The notes beneath the pieces are model-generated. The model did no database searches and was not told where the DNA came from. It saw nothing but the letters and a program-made list of their open reading frames with translations. A stretch of 10,453 nucleotides of DNA from JANLQX01 sp043775075 (GTDB taxonomy: Bacteria > Actinomycetota > Acidimicrobiia > Acidimicrobiales > JANYDT01), in assembly GCA_043775075.1 (NCBI GenBank), contig JAYVSS010000331.1, forward strand, positions 1 to 10,453, given 5' to 3'. The number at the start of each line of letters is the position of its first letter. The stretch's first letter is position 1. Shown one piece after another: positions 1-7,485 of this stretch. Made by a program: the position numbers and the translations under genes.

Positions 1-1349
1 CCCTATCAACGATCGATGGGTCCGGGATCGTATATACACTTACGATTGCCGAGGCGGAGCGGCTCTCCGGGTTTCTGGCGTCGGAGGGCTTCAACGTGGC
101 GGCGTACCACGGCGGGCTGCCGTCGGACCTGCGCGAGCTGGTCGAAGACCAGCTGCGGCGCAACGAACTGAAAGCGGTGGTGGCGACCTCCGCCCTCGGC
201 ATGGGATACGACAAGCCGGACCTGGCTTACTGCCTCCACGTCGGCTCTCCGTCATCGCCGGTGGCGTATTACCAACAGGTGGGCCGCGCCGGACGCGCTT
301 TGGACGAGGCCATCGCCGTGCTTCTCCCGGCAGAAACCGATGAACAGATCTGGCAGTACTTCGCCACCGCTGGAGTCCCCGATGAAGAGCGTGTCGGAAA
401 GATTCTCAGCGCACTCAGCGAGCGTTCAATGTCCGTTCTCGAACTCGAAAACGTCACGGCGATTCGACGTGGCCGCCTCGAAGGACTGTTGAAGATTCTG
501 GCCGTGGAAGGTGCGGTGGACAAGTCCGGCTCGTCGTGGAGCCGCACCGAATTGCCGTGGATCTACGATGCCTCGAGGTGGGACGCGCTGGCGCAGGTGC
601 GGGCGAGCGAGGCCGATCTGATGCGCCACTTCGCGGCCGGCGACGGATGCCTGATGAGGTTCCTCCAGGCCGCACTCGATGATCCTGACCCGGTCGATTG
701 CGCGCGGTGCTCGGTCTGTACCGGAGTGCTCCCGGCACCAGGGTCACGGCCCACCAGCAAACGGATCCAGGCGGCCCGAATATTTGCTCGAGGGCGCGAT
801 GTGGTCATCGAACCGCGCAAGCTCTGGCCGTCCGGGGTAGCGAAAAAGGGGAAGATCGTTGGCTGTGCCGAGGGCCGCGCTCTCGCCTTTGCCGACGATC
901 CCGGATGGTCTGAGGAACTCGGCGTCGTGTTCAATCGACACGATGCGCCCGCCAGCGAGGCCCTGCTCAACGGGCTCGTTGCCGTGCTGACCCGCTGGCG
1001 CTCATCGTGGGGTGAGCGGCCCGTCGCCGTTGTCCCGATGCCCACGATCGCCCACCGGCGTCTGGTGACATCTATGGCCGAACACATAGCCGCCGTGGGC
1101 AAACTTGAGCTGGTCGACGCCCTGGGACTTTCCGGAGCAACCGTTGGACCGGACGCGGCTTCGGGGGCAAAGGTACGCGCGCTTCTTGATGGCATGGCGT
1201 TGCGGCCGGACGTGATGCTCCCTTGCGGTCCGGTGTTACTCGTCGACGCCCAGTACCGCTCGGGCTGGTCGGCCACCGTCGCTGCCTCCCTTCTCCGGTC
1301 GGCCGGAGCAACCGCCGTCCTCCCTCTGATCCTCCACCAACTCCCTTGA
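1..1349 (+). CDS. recQ: RecQ-family ATP-dependent DNA helicase, C-terminal part, with phosphoribosyltransferase-like tail (5' truncated by window)
   Basis: This is the C-terminal 448 residues of a 3'-5' DNA helicase that unwinds DNA during repair and recombination. The frame is open to the left edge, so ATP-binding motifs I-III lie outside the window and the GTG at 96 is internal. Visible helicase motifs are a motif IV region ending in AAYHGGL (about 96-120), motif V ATSALGMGYDKPDL (about 186-227) and the motif VI arginine finger QQVGRAGRA (about 273-299). A zinc-binding set of four cysteines follows, with codons at 648, 699, 708 and 717; the spacing C-x16-C-x2-C-x2-C is the same as in E. coli RecQ. 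No HRDC domain follows. Instead there is a type I phosphoribosyltransferase-like segment (about 1015-1346) ending in VLLVDAQYRSGWSAT (1233-1277), a fusion I recall from actinobacterial RecQ proteins. The PRPP-loop residues are degenerate. The identity as a RecQ helicase is firm; the role of the tail is unknown. Confidence 0.93.
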   Translation, partial: LSTIDGSGIVYTLTIAEAERLSGFLASEGFNVAAYHGGLPSDLRELVEDQLRRNELKAVVATSALGMGYDKPDLAYCLHVGSPSSPVAYYQQVGRAGRALDEAIAVLLPAETDEQIWQYFATAGVPDEERVGKILSALSERSMSVLELENVTAIRRGRLEGLLKILAVEGAVDKSGSSWSRTELPWIYDASRWDALAQVRASEADLMRHFAAGDGCLMRFLQAALDDPDPVDCARCSVCTGVLPAPGSRPTSKRIQAARIFARGRDVVIEPRKLWPSGVAKKGKIVGCAEGRALAFADDPGWSEELGVVFNRHDAPASEALLNGLVAVLTRWRSSWGERPVAVVPMPTIAHRRLVTSMAEHIAAVGKLELVDALGLSGATVGPDAASGAKVRALLDGMALRPDVMLPCGPVLLVDAQYRSGWSATVAASLLRSAGATAVLPLILHQLP

Positions 1350-1454
1350 GTTCCGAGGTCCAGTGCGTGACTGAACGGAATTCTTTTGACGAATTCGGCG
1401 AAGCGGGAACTCGGTGCGCCAGACTCATCGTCCGAAGAGACGTCCACCAAAAGC

Positions 1455-1460
1455 GGAGGT
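1455..1460 (+). promoter_or_regulatory. Shine-Dalgarno site setting the start of the beta-propeller gene
   Basis: GGAGGT lies four bases upstream of the GTG at 1465 and is nearly a perfect anti-16S match. It favours 1465 over the in-frame GTG at 1414, which has no comparable site and would add 17 residues before the signal peptide. Confidence 0.8.
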
Positions 1461-1464
1461 AGCC

Positions 1465-3618
1465 GTGTCGCATATTTCCAACCCCCGTGACGTGTGGTCG
1501 CGCCGTTGCCACCGCCCGTGGCGTCTACGCCTCGTCGCCGGTGGACTCGGCCTCTCTGCGCTCGTGTCTGCGCTGGCGATCGCTCCGAGGGCGTCGGACG
1601 CCGCGCGCCGTGAGGTCTTGTTCCAGCAGTTCTCGTCGTGCCCGCGCTTTATCGCGTATGTACGTGCACTTACGTTGCCCGAGGTCGGCCCCTACGGCCT
1701 CAACGGCAACTACAGCGGTACCCGTCCGGTGCCACTTCCAACGGGTACACGGAAGACCCCCACCCGGGCGGCGCCTGCCACCGCCGCCGCTTCAGCAGAG
1801 ACTGCGGCCGCGGCCGCAGCACCGGCACCCCCCAATCAACCAGCTCCCGCCACCCCGGTAGCCAACGATGCGCTCAGTGGAACGGAAAACTCGTCATCGA
1901 CGAACACCCAAGAGGCGGGAGTCGATGAGGGCGATCTCATCGAAAACGACGGTCGCTACCTCTACACCGGCGCCGGTGGCAACGTTCGCATCGTGGACAC
2001 TACCGATGGGAAGCTCGTTGGGACCATCCCCGGAGACCGGGGCGCCGAACCGCAACTGCTGCTCGACGGTCCCCGCCTCGCCATCGTCCGCCAACTCTTC
2101 ACGCAATGGCCCGAAACCGTGGTTGAACGGTGGGACGTAAGCGCGCCTACGAGTCCGCGGTTCGTCAGCAGGGTCCACTTTGAAGGCACGTTGCTGGCGG
2201 CCCGGACTGTCAATCATCGAGCTCGGATCGTGCTGCAAACTCCGTTCGGTGCCCGCCTCCCGTTTGTTTTTCCGACCGACGAGTCAGCGAAAGCACTGGA
2301 CCGGGCGAAGCAGGCCAACCGCTCCATTGTTCTCAAAGCCAAGGCTGACGACTGGCTCCCGCGGGCCTACAACAGCGACGAGGGACGTAATGCATCGCCC
2401 GTTCGCCAGGCCGTCAATTGTGTGGAAATCGGTAAGCCAGCCGACACGTCGGGACTCGGACTGACATGGGTGGCCACGCTCGACCTCAACACGCCCTCCC
2501 CCCGCCTAGGCGCCAGCGGCTCAGGCGGCGTGGTTGGCCGCGGCAACATCGTCTATGCCTCGGATCGTTCGCTCTTCGTCGCCACGACGACACAGTCGAA
2601 CACCGGGTTCCCGGCGGGTGCCCAGCCGATCGTTGCACCCGGAGGATTCGGAACGCCGACCCGCCCGATCGTGCCCAATCGGCCGGGGCAGACCCGCACC
2701 CTGCTCCACGGATTCGATCTCTCCGGGCCCGACGGCGCCACCTACTTTGCCTCCGGAGCCGTTGACGGCCGTTTGCTCAATCAGTTCTCGCTCTCCGAGT
2801 ACGGCGGAGTTCTTCGTGCCGCCGTCACCACAGACGGTGCCGGATTCGGATCGGCCCAGCAGTCCGGTGTGCGGGTCCTCGCCCGCAACGGTCGATCGCT
2901 TGACATCATCGGTTCTCTCAACGGTCTCGGCATCACCGAGAAGATTTACGCCGTGCGCTTTCTCGGCGACCTCGGGTACATCGTGACGTTCCGTCAGGTC
3001 GATCCGCTCTACGTCGTGGACCTTCGCGATCCCCGTGCCCCACGTCGAGCGGGTGAGCTGAAGATCCCCGGGTACTCGTCGTATCTCCATCCAATCGGTG
3101 CGGGCCAGTTGCTCGGCATCGGTCAGGATGCCACCGAGCAGGGGCAGCGCCTCGGCACGGCATTGCAGGTGTTCGACGTGTCGGACCCAAACAATCCTCG
3201 CCTCGTCGTCAAGCTGCGCGTTGGCGGGCAGAGTGAGGCGGAATACGACCACCGAGCGTTCCTGTGGTGGGGCCCGACCCGCAATGCGGTGATCCCCCAG
3301 TCAACATTCGATCGGGGTCAGTACATCGCCGGCGCTCTGGTGACGAAGGTGAACCCCGAGGCCATCACGGTGCAGGGACGGGTCATTCACGAAATCCCCC
3401 AGGCGGGCGTGACGCCCGGTCCGATTGGCACCACCATCCCCGGCCGTGCCCCAGCAATTCTTCCCGGCGACACCCCGCTTCCGTACATTCCGACCGAGCA
3501 AATTCGTCGCTCGGCCATCGTCAACGGACGCCTCGTGACGGTAAGCCCGAACGCCGTAAAGGTCACCGATCTCGCCACGATCAGCCCTCTGCTTTACGCC
3601 CCGTTCTTCAATCAGTAG
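1465..3618 (+). CDS. Secreted beta-propeller domain protein (PF09826 type)
   Basis: The 717-residue product looks exported. It has a basic N-terminus (SRRCHRPWRLRL), a hydrophobic stretch at residues 21-40 and a plausible signal peptidase site after SDA at about residue 46. No lipobox cysteine or C-terminal membrane anchor is seen, so it is probably released or loosely wall-associated. An Ala/Pro/Thr-rich linker (about residues 93-134) precedes the family signature TNTQEAGVDEGDLIENDG (about 145-162). Beta-strand repeats follow, with phrases such as VRIVDTTDG, LYVVDLRDPRAPR and LQVFDVSDPNNPR, each likely a propeller blade. EYDHRAFLWW at about residue 593 matches a late-blade signature. Cys59 and Cys319 sit where related actinobacterial proteins have cysteines and could form a disulfide. 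These proteins have no established enzymatic role; a scaffold or ligand-binding job is inference. The gene probably has its own promoter, 115 bp after recQ. It ends within the opposing aldolase gene. Confidence 0.88.
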   Translation: MSHISNPRDVWSRRCHRPWRLRLVAGGLGLSALVSALAIAPRASDAARREVLFQQFSSCPRFIAYVRALTLPEVGPYGLNGNYSGTRPVPLPTGTRKTPTRAAPATAAASAETAAAAAAPAPPNQPAPATPVANDALSGTENSSSTNTQEAGVDEGDLIENDGRYLYTGAGGNVRIVDTTDGKLVGTIPGDRGAEPQLLLDGPRLAIVRQLFTQWPETVVERWDVSAPTSPRFVSRVHFEGTLLAARTVNHRARIVLQTPFGARLPFVFPTDESAKALDRAKQANRSIVLKAKADDWLPRAYNSDEGRNASPVRQAVNCVEIGKPADTSGLGLTWVATLDLNTPSPRLGASGSGGVVGRGNIVYASDRSLFVATTTQSNTGFPAGAQPIVAPGGFGTPTRPIVPNRPGQTRTLLHGFDLSGPDGATYFASGAVDGRLLNQFSLSEYGGVLRAAVTTDGAGFGSAQQSGVRVLARNGRSLDIIGSLNGLGITEKIYAVRFLGDLGYIVTFRQVDPLYVVDLRDPRAPRRAGELKIPGYSSYLHPIGAGQLLGIGQDATEQGQRLGTALQVFDVSDPNNPRLVVKLRVGGQSEAEYDHRAFLWWGPTRNAVIPQSTFDRGQYIAGALVTKVNPEAITVQGRVIHEIPQAGVTPGPIGTTIPGRAPAILPGDTPLPYIPTEQIRRSAIVNGRLVTVSPNAVKVTDLATISPLLYAPFFNQ

Positions 3619-4688
3619 GTGCCGACCACGCCGCACGCCGCCGACACACCGGCGACGAAGCGGTCCACGTCTTGCGGCGTCGTGTCGAAGCTACATACCC
3701 ATCGCGCTTGGTTTCGGGTGGCGTCCCACGTGTAGTGCGGGCACCACGCCTGGAGCGGGCCGAGAACCTCGGCCGGGAGCAGAGGGAACAACGCGTTGAC
3801 CACGGTCGGACGTTCGACTTCCACGCCGCTGATAGGGCGGACACCGGCGTCGAGACGCTGCGCCATAGCGTTCGAGTGGCGAGCGGCTTCTAGCCACCGA
3901 TCGTTCTCGAACGCTACGAGGAACTGGGCCGCAACAAATCGCATCTTTGAAGACAGCTGCGTTGCCTGCTTACGCAAATATGGGGCGGCGGCGTGAGGTT
4001 GGCGAAACAGTACAGCTTCGGCATTTATCAGACCGTTCTTCGTCCCCCCGAAGGACACCGCATCCACCCCTGCGTCAAAGGTATGTGCGCGTACCGAAAC
4101 TCCTAACGCCGCCGTGGCGTTGGCGATGCGGGCTCCGTCCAAATGGACGAACATGCCGTGACGATGCGCAGTGTCACAAATCGCCGCCACTTCATCGACG
4201 GAATACAGCGTGCCGAGTTCGGTGGACTGGGTGATCGACACCACGGCCGGCTGTACGTGGTGCGGATTTCCAAGGAGATGGATCTGGCTCTCAATATGTT
4301 CGGGCGTGAGCTTCGCATCGACGGCCGGCAGATCGATCAACTTGGCGCCGGTAATGCGCTCCGGGGCACCAGTCTCATCGACGGCGATATGCGCGGCCTC
4401 GGTGCAGATGACGGCGCCATATTTGGGCAGCAGCGTTTGCAACGCGACCACGTTCGAGCCGCTGCCGTTCCAGGTGAAATGAACATCAGTCTCGGGACCG
4501 AAGTGTTGGCGGAACGCATCGACGGCCTGCACCGTCCACGCGTCATCACCGTACGCTCCGGCATGCCCGGTATTGGCCCGATCGAGAGCAGCAAAGACCT
4601 CGGGAAAGGCGCCGGACTGATTGTCGCTCCCGAACCACCGCTCCGGGGCAGGCACGACAGAAAGACATTGGCTGATGCGATCGCTCAC
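3612..4688 (-). CDS. Threonine aldolase / beta-eliminating lyase family PLP enzyme
   Basis: A 358-residue cytosolic fold-type I PLP enzyme of the low-specificity threonine aldolase family (PF01212). The expected reaction is cleavage of threonine or allo-threonine to glycine and acetaldehyde. It begins with the WFGSDNQSG block (residues 18-26), then YGDD (46-49), TEAAHI with His100 as the likely ring-stacking residue, HLDGARI with Asp184 contacting the PLP nitrogen, and SFGGTKNG with Lys217 as the Schiff-base lysine. All key residues are present and the length is normal. The GTG at 4688 gives a natural N-terminus but has only a weak ribosome site; a GTG at 4655 is an alternative. The longer frame up to 4859 would run into the divergent permease gene and has a low-quality arginine-rich extension. 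Substrate preference (L-threonine, allo-threonine or another beta-hydroxy amino acid) cannot be told from the sequence. The 3' end overlaps the propeller gene by 7 bp. Confidence 0.88.
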   Translation of the reverse strand: MSDRISQCLSVVPAPERWFGSDNQSGAFPEVFAALDRANTGHAGAYGDDAWTVQAVDAFRQHFGPETDVHFTWNGSGSNVVALQTLLPKYGAVICTEAAHIAVDETGAPERITGAKLIDLPAVDAKLTPEHIESQIHLLGNPHHVQPAVVSITQSTELGTLYSVDEVAAICDTAHRHGMFVHLDGARIANATAALGVSVRAHTFDAGVDAVSFGGTKNGLINAEAVLFRQPHAAAPYLRKQATQLSSKMRFVAAQFLVAFENDRWLEAARHSNAMAQRLDAGVRPISGVEVERPTVVNALFPLLPAEVLGPLQAWCPHYTWDATRNQARWVCSFDTTPQDVDRFVAGVSAACGVVGTY

Positions 4689-4749
4689 CCTATCGACGCT
4701 ACCGGGCCTTCGTCGGAGAGAATGGGGCGATGAGCATCGGCGGTCAGCA
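4689..4749. promoter_or_regulatory. Divergent intergenic region between aldolase and permease genes
   Basis: If the chosen starts are right, these 61 bp must hold the promoters of both divergent genes, or one promoter lies inside the neighbouring coding region. I see no clear -35/-10 pair. GGCGG at 4739-4743 is a modest ribosome site for the GTG at 4750. GGAGAG at 4715-4720 is better placed for an ATG at 4730 that opens only a 10-codon frame. Confidence 0.4.
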
Positions 4750-7332
4750 GTGTGGCGGGTAACGCTGCGGGGAATTCGGGCCCGACCGGTTCGCTTTGCC
4801 CTGAGCTGTTTGTCTGTGGTGCTCGGCGTGTCGTTCGTCGTCGCCAGCCTCACCCTCACCTCGACGATTCAGCGCGGATTCGATGATCTGTTCGCTGACC
4901 TTTCTGCCGGTACTGACCTTCAGGTTCGTCAAGCGAGTGACCTGGCGAGACAGGGCGTGGTTTTTCGCGGCCGAATCGCCGCCAGTGTGGCAGACAAGGT
5001 TCGTTCCATTCCCGGTGTCGCCGCCGCCGTGCCGCGAGTGAAGGGCACGGCCTATCTCGTGGGCCGAGATGAGAAGGTGGTCAGCGGTGAGGCCGAAACC
5101 GGACCGCAGCCGATCGCCTCTTCCTGGGCCAATGACGAACGGGTGACGCCGTTTCGTCTCTCCGCCGGTCGGGCCCCGGTGGCCAACGACGAGATCGCCA
5201 TCGATCGACTCAGCGCACGAAAGGGTTCACTCACGGTCGGGTCGATAACACGTGTACTTACGAAAAACGCGCCGCGGTCGATGAAGGTGGTAGGTATCGT
5301 TCGCTTCGGCAACGCCGACTCCCCCGGCGGCGCCTCGGTGATTCTCTTCGCTCCGAACCAGGCACCGGCGTTGCTGGGAGAACCCGGCAAGATCGACACC
5401 GTCGATGTGATTGTTGACGACGCCCTTCACAACCCCCGAGACATCGCGAGCGTCCGAACGGCCATCGAACGAGTCCTTCCTCAGCGGGTCGAGGTGGTGA
5501 GCAGTACGGACGTCACCACCGAAAATCAGGCGGGTCCGAAACAGCAACTTCGATTTCTCACGGCGTTTCTGCTGCTGTTCGCCGGACTCGCCATCATCGT
5601 TGGTTCGTTTGTCATCGCCAACACCTTCGCCATCACGGTAAGTCAACGGACACGCGAGCTTGCCCTCCTTCGTACTCTCGGCGCCCTCCCCCGCCAGGTG
5701 GGAGGGGTTGTTCTCGGCGAGGCGGTTGCGGTCGGCATCGTGGCGTCAGGATTCGGTATCGGCGTAGGCGTTCTGATCGCCGTCGGACTTCGCGCCGGAC
5801 TCTCGGGTCTGGGAATCATGATCCCGCCAGGACCCACAGTCATACGTGTACAGACGATGTTGGTCGGCTTGATCCTCGGTATCGCCACGACAGTGATCGC
5901 CGCCATCGCGCCGGCAATCCGAGCGACCCGTTTGGCCCCCTTACGGGCTCTTCGTGACGCCGAGATCGAATCGCATTCATCGGCGAGGAGATCGGTGGCC
6001 GGTTTCGTATTCATCGGCTTAGGTGCTTTATTACTCATTCGAGGTGCCCGACTCCCATCGCTCAACACCGCTGGCATTGGCGCGGCGATTCTGCTCGCCG
6101 GCGCGACATTTGCCGGGCCGTGGTTGGCGAACGTCCTCGGCAGCATTGTTTCGGCGCCGCTCCCGCGTCTCTTCGGGGTAACGGGACAATTGGCCCGAGA
6201 AAACGCCGCCCGCAATCCTCGACGCACGTCGAACAGTGCACTTTCGTTGACCATGGCGGCCAGCGTGGGGGCGTTTGCCGTCATCATGGGGGCGTCATTC
6301 AGCGCTTCGCTGCGCACGGCAGTGAGCGGTGGCGTCCGGGGCGACTTCGTCGTGCGCGGTGGGCCGTTTGGTATCGGCGGCTTCTCCCCTTCACTTGCTC
6401 GGGAGATCAAGAAGCTGCCGGAAGTGTCCGCCGCCAGCGGCATCCGATATGGCTTCGCCGCGGTGACCGGACCCAAACGCCGATCTCGTATGCGCGCTGT
6501 CGTTTCTCGCAGCGGGGCCCGACCGATCGCCGCATTTGACGCCACGGTCGCTGACCGGCTCCTCGATGTCGGCCTCATCAAGGGCAAACTGGCCGACCTC
6601 GGACCGGGCCGAATCAGTCTGTCAAAACGTGAGCTCGACGAGAAGGGCTGGAACGTCGGAGACCACCTCACCCTGCGCTTTGCCGAGCGTTCGACGGAGG
6701 TCACCATCGTCACGTCGTTTCGTCAATCGCTGGCCTTTGACTACGCCATGTCGATCGACGCAATCGCGCCGCTCATCAATGATGACTTCGACTTTGCGAT
6801 CTACGTTTCTAAGAAGCCAGACATTGAAACTGCCATCGCCAAGCAAGCAATCGCTGTGGCGGCCGCATCAAGTCCCCTCGCCAAAGTCCTGAGCCAGGAG
6901 GAATTCGCCGCCGGTCTCACCAACAGCGTTGACCAGCTCCTCTCCCTCATCACCGCACTACTCGGCCTCGCCGTGGTCATCGTGGTCCTGGGGATCGGAA
7001 TCACGTTGACCCTCACCGTCCACGAACGGGTACGCGAACTTGGCCTGCTTCGCGCCGTTGGAATGTTGCGGTCGCAGGCCCGCTCGATGATCCGCTTGGA
7101 GGCGATCGTCATCGCCCTCTTTGGCAGCCTGATCGGGGTGATCGCCGGAACTAGCGCCGGTTGGGCGTTGACCAGGGCGCTGCGTTCCGAGGGGTTGGGC
7201 GAGCTTCGCATTCCCGTGGGGGGCATTGCCACCCTCTTCGTCGGGTCTGCCGTGGCTGGGGTGATCGCTGCTGTTGTACCCGCCCGGCGGGCGGCGCAAG
7301 TGCAGGTCCTCGACGCACTCCACCATCAGTAG
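4750..7332 (+). CDS. ABC transporter permease, FtsX/MacB type, two FtsX domains
   Basis: An 860-residue inner-membrane protein with the layout of large actinobacterial ABC export permeases. The N-terminus WRVTLRGIRARPVRFAL precedes the first membrane helix (about 15-38). An extracellular MacB-like domain runs to about 265, followed by a three-helix FtsX domain (about 267-395). Two more helices (about 415-465) connect to a second helix plus extracellular domain (about 493-725) and a final three-helix FtsX domain (about 730-848). The cytoplasmic segments RELALLRTLGALPRQV and RELGLLRAVGMLRSQ are the repeated coupling regions that would contact the ATPase. The GTG at 4750 is preferred because it gives the usual N-terminus of the family; a TTG at 4621 or ATG at 4675 would overlap the aldolase gene. 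The partner ATP-binding protein, normally encoded just upstream, is absent here and must be supplied from elsewhere. Cargo is unknown; lipid, lipoprotein or peptide export are all possible for this family. Confidence 0.88.
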   Translation: MWRVTLRGIRARPVRFALSCLSVVLGVSFVVASLTLTSTIQRGFDDLFADLSAGTDLQVRQASDLARQGVVFRGRIAASVADKVRSIPGVAAAVPRVKGTAYLVGRDEKVVSGEAETGPQPIASSWANDERVTPFRLSAGRAPVANDEIAIDRLSARKGSLTVGSITRVLTKNAPRSMKVVGIVRFGNADSPGGASVILFAPNQAPALLGEPGKIDTVDVIVDDALHNPRDIASVRTAIERVLPQRVEVVSSTDVTTENQAGPKQQLRFLTAFLLLFAGLAIIVGSFVIANTFAITVSQRTRELALLRTLGALPRQVGGVVLGEAVAVGIVASGFGIGVGVLIAVGLRAGLSGLGIMIPPGPTVIRVQTMLVGLILGIATTVIAAIAPAIRATRLAPLRALRDAEIESHSSARRSVAGFVFIGLGALLLIRGARLPSLNTAGIGAAILLAGATFAGPWLANVLGSIVSAPLPRLFGVTGQLARENAARNPRRTSNSALSLTMAASVGAFAVIMGASFSASLRTAVSGGVRGDFVVRGGPFGIGGFSPSLAREIKKLPEVSAASGIRYGFAAVTGPKRRSRMRAVVSRSGARPIAAFDATVADRLLDVGLIKGKLADLGPGRISLSKRELDEKGWNVGDHLTLRFAERSTEVTIVTSFRQSLAFDYAMSIDAIAPLINDDFDFAIYVSKKPDIETAIAKQAIAVAAASSPLAKVLSQEEFAAGLTNSVDQLLSLITALLGLAVVIVVLGIGITLTLTVHERVRELGLLRAVGMLRSQARSMIRLEAIVIALFGSLIGVIAGTSAGWALTRALRSEGLGELRIPVGGIATLFVGSAVAGVIAAVVPARRAAQVQVLDALHHQ

Positions 7333-7374
7333 AGCTGGCTCGACCCAGACCCACCGTCCATCGCTCGTCCGTCG

Positions 7375-7408
7375 CGCGTCCAAATCAGCAAAATTACGCG
7401 TCCAAATC
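7375..7408 (+). repeat. Two direct copies of a 12-bp unit, 22-bp period
   Basis: CGCGTCCAAATC occurs at 7375-7386 and again at 7397-7408, a 22-bp spacing that is about two helical turns. A near-identical inverted copy (CGCGTCCGAATC when read on the minus strand) lies at 7444-7455. The cluster sits in the convergent gap between the permease and desaturase genes. Confidence 0.75.
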
Positions 7409-7436
7409 GGCTGTTCTGATCAAGATTCGGCACCAT

Positions 7437-7459
7437 TTTCCGCGATTCGGACGCGGAAA
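7437..7459. terminator. Perfect 8-bp hairpin in convergent intergenic gap, possible bidirectional terminator
   Basis: TTTCCGCG (7437-7444) and CGCGGAAA (7452-7459) form a perfect 8-bp stem with a 7-base loop, midway between two genes that converge. The position suits a shared terminator. Neither side carries a clear run of T, so it is not a textbook intrinsic terminator, although GC-rich actinobacteria often use hairpins without a U tract. Confidence 0.4.
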
Positions 7460-7485
7460 CCACCCGACTTGGGCGCGACCAAGTA

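Noticed and set aside
563..1450. Long minus-strand frame (295 codons) opposite recQ
   Set aside because: The plus strand carries clear helicase and zinc motifs here; the antisense translation is Arg/Ser/Pro-rich with no family features, as expected for the shadow of a high-GC gene.
2521..3252. Minus-strand frame of 243 codons inside the propeller gene
   Set aside because: It lies wholly opposite a well-supported secreted protein and shows no recognisable motif.
3264..3893. Plus-strand frame of 209 codons spanning the propeller end and aldolase end
   Set aside because: It is out of frame with both real genes, rich in Arg, His and Pro, and lacks a ribosome site.
1576..4684. GCGATCGC octamers at 1576-1583 and 4677-4684, like the cyanobacterial HIP1 repeat
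   Set aside because: Only two copies were noticed in 10 kb of GC-rich DNA, and gene content is not cyanobacterial, so this is not treated as a repeat family.
4689..4859. N-terminal extension of the aldolase up to 4859
   Set aside because: The added 57 residues are Arg-rich and unlike the family, and would overlap the start of the divergent permease gene.
5643..6713. Long minus-strand frame (356 codons) opposite the permease
   Set aside because: The sense strand encodes recognisable FtsX domains; the antisense product is low-complexity (Pro, Thr, Arg, Ala) and has no start signal.
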